Position numbers and translations under genes: made by a program. A stretch of 8,754 bases of DNA. Source: an uncultured Clostridia bacterium (GTDB lineage Bacteria > Bacillota > Clostridia > Oscillospirales > Ruminococcaceae). The number at the start of each line of letters is the position of its first letter. Within the stretch, counting starts at the first letter, position 1. The notes beneath the pieces are model-generated. The model saw only the letters and a list, made by a program, of their open reading frames with translations, had not been told where the DNA came from and searched no databases. The DNA is taken from contig CALATN010000149.1 in NCBI GenBank assembly GCA_937891895.1, forward strand, positions 1 through 8,754. Reading direction: 5' to 3'. Below, in pieces: positions 1-4,907 of the stretch.

Positions 1-773
1 CCCATCTTCTTGATCCACTTGAATACCTTACCGCAGATGTAGATACCGTAGCAAGGAGGTGTGTTGTAAAGGCTGTCGTTGTCAGCCTGTGTCTTCCACT
101 TGAGCATTGTTGGTGTGCCTGCGAGAACGTCATCTCTGATGAGGTCTTCACGGATGATAGCGATAACAACACCTGCAGGGCCAACGTTCTTCTGAACGCC
201 GCCGTAGATTACGCCGTACTTTGTAACGTCAACAGGTTCGGAAAGGAAGCAGGAGGAAACGTCGGAAACGAGATCCTTGCCCTTTGTGTTAGGGAGTTCC
301 CAGAACTTTGTGCCGTAGATTGTATTGTTTTCGCAGATGTAAACGTAGTCTGCATCTTCAGGAATATCGAGGTCGGAGCAGTCAGGAATGTAGGAGAAGG
401 TCTTGTCTGCAGAGGAAGCAACTGCAACAGCTTCGCCGTACATCTGAGCTTCCTGGTAAGCCTTCTTAGCCCACTGACCTGTAACTATGTAAGCAGCCTT
501 CTTGTTCTTCATAAGGTTCATCGGTACTGCAGCAAACTGCTGGGAAGCACCACCCTGAAGGAAGAGTACCTTGTAGTTGTCAGGAATATTCATAAGGTCA
601 CGGAGATCCTTTTCCGCATCCTTGATGATTTCGTCATACACCTTGGAACGGTGGGACATTTCCATAACGGACATACCTGAACCCTTGTAGTCAAGCATTT
701 CTTCTGCTGCTTCTCTGAGAACTTCTTCAGGAAGAACAGCTGGGCCTGCGCTGAAATTATAAACTCTGGACAT
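1..773 (-). CDS. serC: Phosphoserine aminotransferase, 3' end outside the window
   Basis: PLP-dependent class V aminotransferase that converts 3-phosphohydroxypyruvate to phosphoserine with glutamate, the second step of cytosolic serine synthesis; it can also act in pyridoxal phosphate synthesis in some bacteria. My minus-strand translation gives 257 codons from an ATG at 773-771. Family hallmarks are visible: N-terminal RVYNFSAGPAVLP (3-15), FLQGGASQQFAAVPMNL (71-87), TGQW with the cofactor-stacking Trp101, the DVSS segment with Asp171, and the Schiff-base lysine Lys195 in GGVQKNVGPAG. The frame stays open to the window edge in NTPPCYGIYICGKVFKW, a conserved SerC segment. The family is about 360 residues, so roughly 100 C-terminal residues are missing only because the window ends. 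A GGAGG ribosome binding site lies at 782-786 (minus strand). It is divergent from dnaA and has its own consensus promoter. Confidence 0.96.
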   Translation of the reverse strand, partial: MSRVYNFSAGPAVLPEEVLREAAEEMLDYKGSGMSVMEMSHRSKVYDEIIKDAEKDLRDLMNIPDNYKVLFLQGGASQQFAAVPMNLMKNKKAAYIVTGQWAKKAYQEAQMYGEAVAVASSADKTFSYIPDCSDLDIPEDADYVYICENNTIYGTKFWELPNTKGKDLVSDVSSCFLSEPVDVTKYGVIYGGVQKNVGPAGVVIAIIREDLIRDDVLAGTPTMLKWKTQADNDSLYNTPPCYGIYICGKVFKWIKKM

Positions 774-830
774 TTTAATGACCTCCAATAAAAAATTTTT
801 CATAAGAAAAAATAATATTACATACTAACA

Positions 831-859
831 ATTATACTCCTTTGTTAACAAAATGTCAA
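831..859 (-). promoter_or_regulatory. serC sigma-A promoter
   Basis: On the minus strand TTGACA (859-854) and TATAAT (836-831) are both perfect consensus hexamers with the ideal 17-bp spacing. Transcription would begin near 824, giving a leader of about 50 nt that includes the serC ribosome binding site. The match is seen directly; activity is inferred. Confidence 0.88.
841..852. promoter_or_regulatory. Perfect 12-bp palindrome inside the serC promoter spacer
   Basis: TTTGTTAACAAA is a perfect inverted repeat lying wholly between the -35 and -10 hexamers of the serC promoter. That is the classic position for a repressor operator that blocks polymerase. AT-rich DNA yields such palindromes by chance, so its role is an inference, and the regulator family is not identifiable. 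Confidence 0.4.
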
Positions 860-943
860 GGCGCTAAAGTGCTGAACTGACCCCAAAACAAAAAATAATC
901 TGTACAATAATTTTCTTCATTAAATGTGCAGATTTAACAAAAT

Positions 944-987
944 ATTGCCCAATGCCTCAGAATTGCCCATTTTACGCTGTTTTACGC
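944..987. repeat. Two pairs of short direct repeats upstream of dnaA
   Basis: ATTGCCCA occurs at 944-951 and 962-969 (18-bp period). Immediately after, TTTTACGC occurs at 970-977 and 980-987 (10-bp period, one helical turn). They lie about 35-80 bp upstream of the dnaA -35. Phased direct repeats next to a promoter often mark protein binding sites, but no known regulator is recognised. The following TGTGTATAC (992-1000) matches the inverted DnaA box at 7 of 9 positions and is too weak to call. Confidence 0.4.
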
Positions 988-1012
988 AAACTGTGTATAC
1001 CCCCTTTTTTAA

Positions 1013-1028
1013 TTGTAAACGCTTGCAA
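1013..1028. promoter_or_regulatory. cre-like (CcpA/LacI family) operator over the dnaA -35
   Basis: TTGTAAACGCTTGCAA is a pseudo-palindrome with a central CG. It fits the Gram-positive catabolite responsive element pattern WTGNAARCGNWWWCAW with one mismatch (G1025 for W). Its last six bases are the dnaA -35 hexamer, so binding there would block initiation. The match is seen; regulation by CcpA or another LacI-family protein is inferred. Confidence 0.45.
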
Positions 1029-1051
1029 TGAAATGAAAAATATGCTATAAT
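1023..1051 (+). promoter_or_regulatory. dnaA promoter, extended -10
   Basis: TTGCAA (1023-1028) and TATAAT (1046-1051) are separated by 17 bp. TG at 1043-1044 adds an extended -10 (TGnTATAAT). The predicted start near 1058 leaves a leader of about 80 nt before the dnaA ATG. The -10 is perfect consensus and the -35 matches four of six. Confidence 0.85.
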
Positions 1052-1094
1052 ATAATAGTATATTGGAATAATGTTTTTATTATGATTAAAGTAA

Positions 1095-1129
1095 GTAAAG
1101 GACCCTAAAAATTTCCTTTACGAAAGGAG
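1095..1129 (+). promoter_or_regulatory. Competing hairpins at the dnaA ribosome binding site
   Basis: GTAAAGGA (1095-1102) is perfectly complementary to TCCTTTAC (1114-1121), an 8-bp stem with an 11-nt loop. TCCTTT (1114-1119) can instead pair with AAAGGA (1123-1128) around the 3-nt loop ACG, which buries the dnaA Shine-Dalgarno AAAGGAG (1123-1129). The two folds exclude each other because they share TCCTTT, as in a translational on/off switch. The complementarity is seen; a switch is inferred. Confidence 0.4.
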
Positions 1130-1139
1130 TAATTTACCT

Positions 1140-2492
1140 ATGAATTCCTTTGAAGAGGTCTTTCAGAATGTGCAGGAATACTGCCTTGATAAAATCAAAA
1201 GAGGTGAACTTTCGGACACAGCATACCGCCTCTGGATAAATACGCTTCAGCCTGTGAAGCTTGACGAAAATGTTGCTTGCTTTACAGTTGCATCTGAATT
1301 TCAGGCAAATATAATCAAGAAAAATTACACATCCATCATCAAGGACGCTCTCGAAAGCGTTCTCGGTTTTGAAGTTGATATAGATATTACCGCTATGGAA
1401 GAAGTTATTGATGATGAAGAGGATACCGACCCTAACCAGCTGAAAAAAGAGCTGGAGGAATCCTTCACAAATGCAGAATATGATTATACCTTCGATACCT
1501 TTATCGTAGGACGTTCAAACGAGTTTGCATATGCTGCCTGCACTTCTGTCGCAAAGGAACCCGGAAGCACATATAACCCGCTTTTTATCCACGGTCCGTC
1601 AGGTCTTGGCAAAACTCACCTTATGACCGCTATCAGCAATGAAATCAAGCGCCGTAATCCTAATACAAACATTATTTACGTTACGGGCGAAACTTTTGCA
1701 AACGAGCTTATCAACGCTATCCAGCAGAAAAAGGATACAAGCCAGTTCCACCAGAAATACAGAAGCGCTGACGTTCTCCTTATCGACGACGTTCAGTTTA
1801 TCGCAGGCAAGGAGTCAACACAGGAAGAATTCTTCCATACCTTCAATGAGCTTCATAAGGTAGGCAAGCAGATTGTTCTCACATCTGACCGTCCTCCGAA
1901 GGATATCAAGACTCTCGAAGAAAGAATCCGTACACGTTTCGAATGGGGACTTATCGCTGATATTTCAATCCCTGACTTTGAAACAAGAGTTGCAATCATC
2001 CGCCGTAAGGCTGAGCTTCTCAATCTTATCATTCCCGATGACGTTTCAGAATACATAGCAAACAAGCTCAAAACAAATATCCGTCAGCTTGAAGGCTGTG
2101 TAAAGAAGCTGAAAGCAAGCAAGCACCTTGTTGGCACACCGCCTTCAATGGCTCAGGCACAGAATGCAATCCGTGAAATTCTTTCGGACGAGCAGCCTGT
2201 TCCTATTACAATCGAACGTATTCTCAATGAGGTTGCAAACGTATACGGAGTAAGCGCTGAGGATATCATTTCCAAGAAGCGTGCCGCACAGGTTTCCATC
2301 GCAAGAAAGGTATGCTGCTTTGTACTGAAGGAAGTTACCGATATGTCCTACAAATCAATCGGTATGGAAATCGGCGCAAGAGATCACAGCACAATCATCT
2401 ATTATTGCGGCGATATAGAAAAGCTTATTGCCAAAGATAATCACGCCAAGGAAATGATTGAGGACATTATCAATAATATCAGAAACGCATAA
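1140..2492 (+). CDS. dnaA: Chromosomal replication initiator protein DnaA
   Basis: AAA+ ATPase that binds DnaA boxes at oriC, forms a filament, unwinds the origin and helps load the replicative helicase; it also regulates transcription. The protein is 450 residues, normal for the family. Domain I is about 1-85, an acidic linker 86-108, domain III about 112-345 and the DNA-binding domain IV about 350-450. Seen motifs are Walker A GPSGLGKTH (152-160), Walker B LLIDDVQF (213-220), the arginine-finger segment LEERIRTRFEWGL (259-271), the sensor 2 segment NIRQLEG (313-319) and the DnaA signature ending IGARDHST (411-418). By alignment to E. coli DnaA, the DNA contacts Arg399, Arg407 and His434 are kept (Arg381, Arg389, His416), while Gln408 is Lys390 and Thr435 is Ser417. 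The ATG is preceded by AAAGGAG with a 10-nt gap. It has its own promoter and the origin lies directly downstream. Confidence 0.98.
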   Translation: MNSFEEVFQNVQEYCLDKIKRGELSDTAYRLWINTLQPVKLDENVACFTVASEFQANIIKKNYTSIIKDALESVLGFEVDIDITAMEEVIDDEEDTDPNQLKKELEESFTNAEYDYTFDTFIVGRSNEFAYAACTSVAKEPGSTYNPLFIHGPSGLGKTHLMTAISNEIKRRNPNTNIIYVTGETFANELINAIQQKKDTSQFHQKYRSADVLLIDDVQFIAGKESTQEEFFHTFNELHKVGKQIVLTSDRPPKDIKTLEERIRTRFEWGLIADISIPDFETRVAIIRRKAELLNLIIPDDVSEYIANKLKTNIRQLEGCVKKLKASKHLVGTPPSMAQAQNAIREILSDEQPVPITIERILNEVANVYGVSAEDIISKKRAAQVSIARKVCCFVLKEVTDMSYKSIGMEIGARDHSTIIYYCGDIEKLIAKDNHAKEMIEDIINNIRNA

Positions 2493-2500
2493 TTTTTCAA

Positions 2501-2613
2501 TGTTGAAAACACAAAATCAATCATAAAAATTACCGCGAAAAAGCTGTAAAGTAAAATTTACATTCTGTTGTAAATACGAGTTTTCAACAGGGTGTGGAAA
2601 AGAATGTGGAAAA
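2501..2613. promoter_or_regulatory. DnaA-box cluster, dnaA-proximal
   Basis: Box-like 9-mers: TTTTCAACA at 2501-2509 (-) and 2581-2589 (+); TTTTCCACA at 2593-2601 (-) and 2605-2613 (-), spaced 12 bp; and a one-mismatch TTTACAACA at 2566-2574 (-). TTTTCCACA is one base from the canonical TTATCCACA, and TTTTCAACA is two away. The last three form a tight group in which a plus-strand box faces two minus-strand boxes. Confidence 0.72.
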
Positions 2614-2616
2614 CTG

Positions 2617-2653
2617 AATGTAACGATTTTATACCGTGTAAATCCGTTACATT
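2617..2653 (+). other. Long hairpin within oriC
   Basis: AATGTAAC (2617-2624) pairs with GTTACATT (2646-2653). The stem continues as GATTT (2625-2629) with AAATC (2640-2644), leaving a single bulged C at 2645 and a 10-nt loop. That makes 13 base pairs. It separates the two DnaA-box clusters. No T-run follows, so it is not a normal intrinsic terminator for dnaA. It could be a cruciform or structural element of the origin, or a site for a dimeric protein. Confidence 0.5.
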
Positions 2654-2671
2654 ACAATTTGTATAACTCAC

Positions 2672-2809
2672 TTTTCAACATTTTGTGATATTCCTGAAAA
2701 TGGAATGGATTTTCCACTGAATTTTCAAGATTTTTTCCACTTTCCACTAACACTTTCCACAAAAGTTCAACATCGTAAATTTTATTCAACTTTTCAACAT
2801 TTTTCCCAC
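2672..2809 (+). promoter_or_regulatory. DnaA-box cluster, central, mostly one orientation
   Basis: Plus-strand 9-mers: exact TTTTCAACA at 2672-2680 and 2791-2799. Degenerate members are TTTTCCACT at 2710-2718 and 2733-2741, CTTTCCACT at 2740-2748, CTTTCCACA at 2753-2761, AGTTCAACA at 2764-2772, TATTCAACT at 2783-2791 and TTTTCCCAC at 2801-2809. Several abut or are spaced 7-13 bp, giving a directional array pointing to the unwinding module. Individual weak boxes are uncertain; the clustering is clear. Confidence 0.62.
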
Positions 2810-2858
2810 CTAAGACAAGTGAAAAAGCAAAGCTTGTCCCTGAAAAGGTTTGAAGCTG

Positions 2859-2930
2859 TTTTCAACACTTTGTACACCCCCTACTGCTGCTACTGTTTAA
2901 TTATTATCATATTATATGATTTTATTTTTC
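2859..2930 (+). other. Candidate basal unwinding module: DnaA box, C-run, trios, AT-rich stretch
   Basis: An exact box TTTTCAACA (2859-2867) is abutted by a weak one, CTTTGTACA (2868-2876). A C-run follows (2877-2881), then triplets CTA, CTG, CTG, CTA, CTG, TTT in register from 2881 to 2898, then a nearly pure AT stretch to about 2929. This is the order described for the Bacillus subtilis unwinding system, where DnaA-trios read 3'-(G/A)A(T/A)-5' on the opposite strand. The invariant middle base is kept in all six triplets; the third base departs from consensus in the three CTG units. Confidence 0.6.
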
Positions 2931-2945
2931 GCTGCCGCGAAAAAT
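2924..2945 (+). other. Perfect 9-bp hairpin upstream of dnaN
   Basis: ATTTTTCGC (2924-2932) and GCGAAAAAT (2937-2945) form a perfect stem around TGCC. It sits at the end of the AT-rich stretch and about 75 nt before the dnaN ATG. No T-run long enough for an intrinsic terminator follows on either strand. It may bound the unwound region or structure the dnaN leader. Confidence 0.4.
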
Positions 2946-3018
2946 TTCCTTGCCAAGAAAAATTATTTCTGATTATCAAATTTTGTCTTACTAAAATTAC
3001 ACAGGAGGAACACTATAT

Positions 3019-4125
3019 ATGAAATTTACCTGTAAACAATCTGAAATCAATGAAGCTCTTTCAAATGTATCAAGAGCTGTACCGCAGAAATCTCCGCTGA
3101 CAGCACTTGAAGGCGTAAAGCTTTACCTTAACAGAAATACCCTCGAGCTTACAGGCTACGACCTTGAGCTTGGTATCCAGACAAAGATTGACGTTGTTTC
3201 CGAGGATATCGGCGAGTGCATCCTCAACAGCAAGCTTTTCGGAGAAATCATCAGAAAGATGCCTTCCGAAACAATCGAAATCGAAATTGACGAAAAGCTT
3301 ACAACCACAATCAAGGGCTTCAATGCAGAATACAAAATCCTTGCTATGCCTGCTGACGAATATCCTTCAATCCCTGACTACGACACAGGGGACAACTTTA
3401 CTATCCCTCAGCCAATGCTGAAAAATATGATCAATCAGACAATTTTCGCTGTTGCTGTTGTTGACAACAAGCCTATCCTTATGGGTGAGCTTTTCGATAT
3501 TCTCGACTACAACTTCAACCTCGTAGCAATCGACGGCTACCGCCTTGCTGTAAGAAGCGAAAAAATCGAGTCCGACAACCACTATCACTTCGTTGTAAAG
3601 GCAAAGGCCCTTTCAGAAGTTTCAAAGCTTCTCAAGGACGACGAAAAGGAAACAGTTACAATGCACGTTTCAAAGAAGCATATCACCTTTGAAATCGGCA
3701 GATATATGCTGTTCTCACGTCTTCTTGAAGGCGATTTCCATAATTACAAGGGCTCTATCCCTGCAAACCACAACAGCGAAATCATTATCAATACAAGAGA
3801 ATTCATCTCTGCACTTGAAAGATGTATGCTTATCATAAACGAAAAGGCAAAGGCACCTGTAAGATGTCTGTTCAATGACGGCAAGGTCAAGCTTTCCTGC
3901 TCAACTGCACTCGGTAAGTTCGTTGACGAATTTGAAGCAGATACAGCAGGCCCGTCTGTAGAAATCGGCTTCAACTGCCGTTATCTCCTTGACGCACTTA
4001 AAGCAACCGAGTCCGATAAGGTAAGACTCCAGCTCAACGGCGGACTTTCCCCGATGAAGATTGTACCAATGGACGGAAACGCATATACATTCCTGGTGCT
4101 GCCGACAAGACTCAAAGCTGAATAA
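3019..4125 (+). CDS. dnaN: DNA polymerase III beta subunit (sliding clamp)
   Basis: Forms the dimeric ring that tethers DNA polymerase III and many repair proteins to DNA. The 368-residue length is normal (about 365-380). The start MKFTCKQSEINEALSNVSRA is typical of the first clamp domain, and the protein ends in LVLPTRLKAE, where LPTRL (361-365) corresponds to the conserved C-terminal MPMRL-type segment that shapes the ligand pocket. It should fold as three similar domains of about 120 residues; no motif of its own is needed for function. The ATG follows AGGAGG (3003-3008) with a 10-nt gap, and the frame has no earlier plausible start. It lies directly downstream of the origin and is followed by a 540-bp repeat-filled gap that may end or process its transcript. 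Confidence 0.98.
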   Translation: MKFTCKQSEINEALSNVSRAVPQKSPLTALEGVKLYLNRNTLELTGYDLELGIQTKIDVVSEDIGECILNSKLFGEIIRKMPSETIEIEIDEKLTTTIKGFNAEYKILAMPADEYPSIPDYDTGDNFTIPQPMLKNMINQTIFAVAVVDNKPILMGELFDILDYNFNLVAIDGYRLAVRSEKIESDNHYHFVVKAKALSEVSKLLKDDEKETVTMHVSKKHITFEIGRYMLFSRLLEGDFHNYKGSIPANHNSEIIINTREFISALERCMLIINEKAKAPVRCLFNDGKVKLSCSTALGKFVDEFEADTAGPSVEIGFNCRYLLDALKATESDKVRLQLNGGLSPMKIVPMDGNAYTFLVLPTRLKAE

Positions 4126-4146
4126 AACGAACGCAAGAGTTCATTT

Positions 4147-4378
4147 AATAACGGGTTTCCAAAGGGGGCTTCGCACCCTTTGGCAGGGTTCTTAGGGAAA
4201 GAGTCCCTGAGTCGTCGCCCGCAGGCGACGAAATACTTTAACCAAACGCTTGCGTTTGGTTTCTTGGCACCGCAGTGCCGCCTGTGAAGTGCTCCGAAAA
4301 AGTGAATTTTTTGGCGGCAAGCCAAAAAAGAGAAAATCCCTGCAAGAGAGGGATTTTCTAACAGCAGCTTTGCTGCTG
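4147..4378 (+). repeat. Multi-hairpin dispersed repeat, copy 1
   Basis: A chain of consecutive hairpins. Stems: 4159-4166/4176-4183 (CCAAAGGG), 4194-4198/4204-4208, 4213-4219/4224-4230 (CGTCGCC, loop CGCA), 4240-4248/4253-4261 (AACCAAACG, loop CTTG), 4266-4270/4275-4279 (loop CGCA), 4307-4315/4321-4329 (TTTTTTGGC, loop GGCAA), 4331-4341/4349-4359 (11 bp) and 4362-4368/4372-4378 (CAGCAGC, loop TTT, followed by CTTTTG, weakly terminator-like). Positions 4231-4361 align without gaps to 6395-6525 with 123 of 131 identities, and stem differences are compensatory. The minus-strand frame across it is judged spurious. Origin unknown: REP/MITE-like element or structured RNA. Confidence 0.8.
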
Positions 4379-4405
4379 CTTTTGTGTAGTGAAAGGTAAA
4401 CTACG

Positions 4406-4434
4406 TCCAAAACGTTCCACCGGAACGTTTTGGA
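4406..4434. repeat. Perfect 13-bp inverted repeat
   Basis: TCCAAAACGTTCC (4406-4418) and GGAACGTTTTGGA (4422-4434) are exact complements around a 3-nt loop, ACC. It stands between the plus-oriented and minus-oriented halves of the repeat cluster. TAATATTTTTAG follows, so it could terminate rightward transcripts weakly; a structural role in the repeat is as likely. Confidence 0.6.
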
Positions 4435-4460
4435 GTAATATTTTTAGCGTAAACCATACA

Positions 4461-4636
4461 AGGAGGGGCGTTCGTGGTCGCCCCTCCTCGGAAACCTGTC
4501 GGTTTCCTCACCTCCCTCTCCGTTTTGGTAGGCAAGGGGAGTTTCGCCGCTTGCGAGCGGCGATTTAGGGGCGTTGCCCCTAAAGACCCCACCAAAGGGT
4601 GCGCACACCCTTTGGAAACCCATTATTTTTGGGTTT
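4461..4636 (-). repeat. Multi-hairpin dispersed repeat, inverted portion
   Basis: A second run of hairpins in the dnaN-yaaA gap. Stems: 4461-4470/4479-4488 (AGGAGGGGCG), 4490-4496/4501-4507 (GGAAACC, loop TGTC), 4544-4551/4556-4563 (TCGCCGCT, loop TGCG), 4564-4572/4576-4584 (TTTAGGGGC, loop GTT), 4592-4601/4606-4615 (CCAAAGGGTG, loop CGCA) and 4616-4622/4630-4636. Bases 4567-4629 are the reverse complement of 8692-8754 with one mismatch, and are a diverged inverted copy of 4147-4208. Nothing between 4508 and 4543 was recognised. No gene is supported here. Confidence 0.75.
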
Positions 4637-4665
4637 AAAAAATCATTTTGAAATAAGGATTTATT

Positions 4666-4875
4666 ATGGATAACAAAGTAAAAATCACAACCGAATTCAT
4701 CAAGCTTGACCAGCTTCTGAAGTTTGCGGGAGCTGTTGCTATCGGTTCGGAGGCTAAGGAAATTATCCTCGACGGACAGGTAAAGGTCAACGGCGAGGTA
4801 TGCACAATGCGAGGTAAGAAAATCCGCGGCGGTGATACTGTAACCGTAAACGGTCAGGATATTATTATAGAATAA
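4666..4875 (+). CDS. yaaA: S4-domain RNA-binding protein YaaA
   Basis: A 69-residue protein consisting of a single S4 fold, the small alpha-L RNA-binding domain shared with ribosomal protein S4 and pseudouridine synthases. Seen: an N-terminal TTEFIKLDQLLKF segment (8-20), then GSEAKEIILDGQVKVNG (27-43) and GDTVTVNG (56-63), which match the helix-turn-strand pattern of S4 domains. The B. subtilis counterpart lies at the same place between dnaN and recF; a ribosome-related role has been suggested for the family, but the exact function is not settled. The ATG follows TAAGGA (4654-4659) with a 6-nt gap. recF starts 32 nt downstream, so the two are probably co-transcribed. The 540-bp repeat-filled gap upstream is unusual, and no clear promoter was seen in it. 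Confidence 0.93.
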   Translation: MDNKVKITTEFIKLDQLLKFAGAVAIGSEAKEIILDGQVKVNGEVCTMRGKKIRGGDTVTVNGQDIIIE

Positions 4876-4907
4876 TTACAAATAGTAAAATATTAAAGGA
4901 GTTTCCC

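Larger units (their letters stand above)
2493..3018. other. Putative chromosomal origin of replication (oriC)
   Basis: This 526-bp AT-rich gap between dnaA and dnaN has no credible gene. It is packed with 9-mers of the form TTTTC(A/C)ACA in both orientations, two strong inverted repeats, and on the dnaN side an AT-rich stretch preceded by a C-run and CTA/CTG triplets. The dnaA-dnaN interval is the usual bacterial origin position in Firmicutes. The boxes differ from the common TTATCCACA. No convincing dnaN promoter was found here; the best attempt, TTGCCA (2950-2955) with GATTAT (2971-2976), has only 15-bp spacing. Calling it oriC rests on context and box clustering. Confidence 0.88.

Noticed and set aside
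462..469. Trp in GyrB PLWGK (protein residues 462-469) as a loss or resistance signal
   Set aside because: Surrounding catalytic motifs are intact and, as far as I recall, this form occurs widely in Clostridia, so it is probably normal lineage variation. Coordinates here are protein residues, corresponding to about 8009-8032 in the window.
2950..2976. Possible dnaN promoter TTGCCA with GATTAT
   Set aside because: The spacing is only 15 bp and the -10 matches four of six, too weak in AT-rich DNA to annotate.
2705..3022. 105-codon plus-strand open frame in the dnaA-dnaN gap
   Set aside because: It is composed of the DnaA-box repeats and AT-rich origin DNA, gives a low-complexity Phe-rich peptide, lacks a good ribosome binding site and overlaps the dnaN start.
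3981..4325. Minus-strand open frame across repeat copy 1, similar in sequence to one across copy 2 (6166-6528)
   Set aside because: The shared KPNASVWLKYF-type peptide follows from the DNA repeat. The base differences between copies are mostly amino-acid changing and preserve hairpin pairing instead. There is no ribosome binding site of note, and each frame runs into the 3' end of the neighbouring gene.
4401..4595. 64-codon minus-strand open frame in the dnaN-yaaA gap
   Set aside because: It lies wholly in hairpin repeats and has no recognisable domain; the hairpins explain the sequence better.
4147..4636. CRISPR array as an explanation for the repeat-rich gap
   Set aside because: There are no regularly spaced identical repeats with unique spacers. 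The hairpins differ from each other and no cas genes are present.
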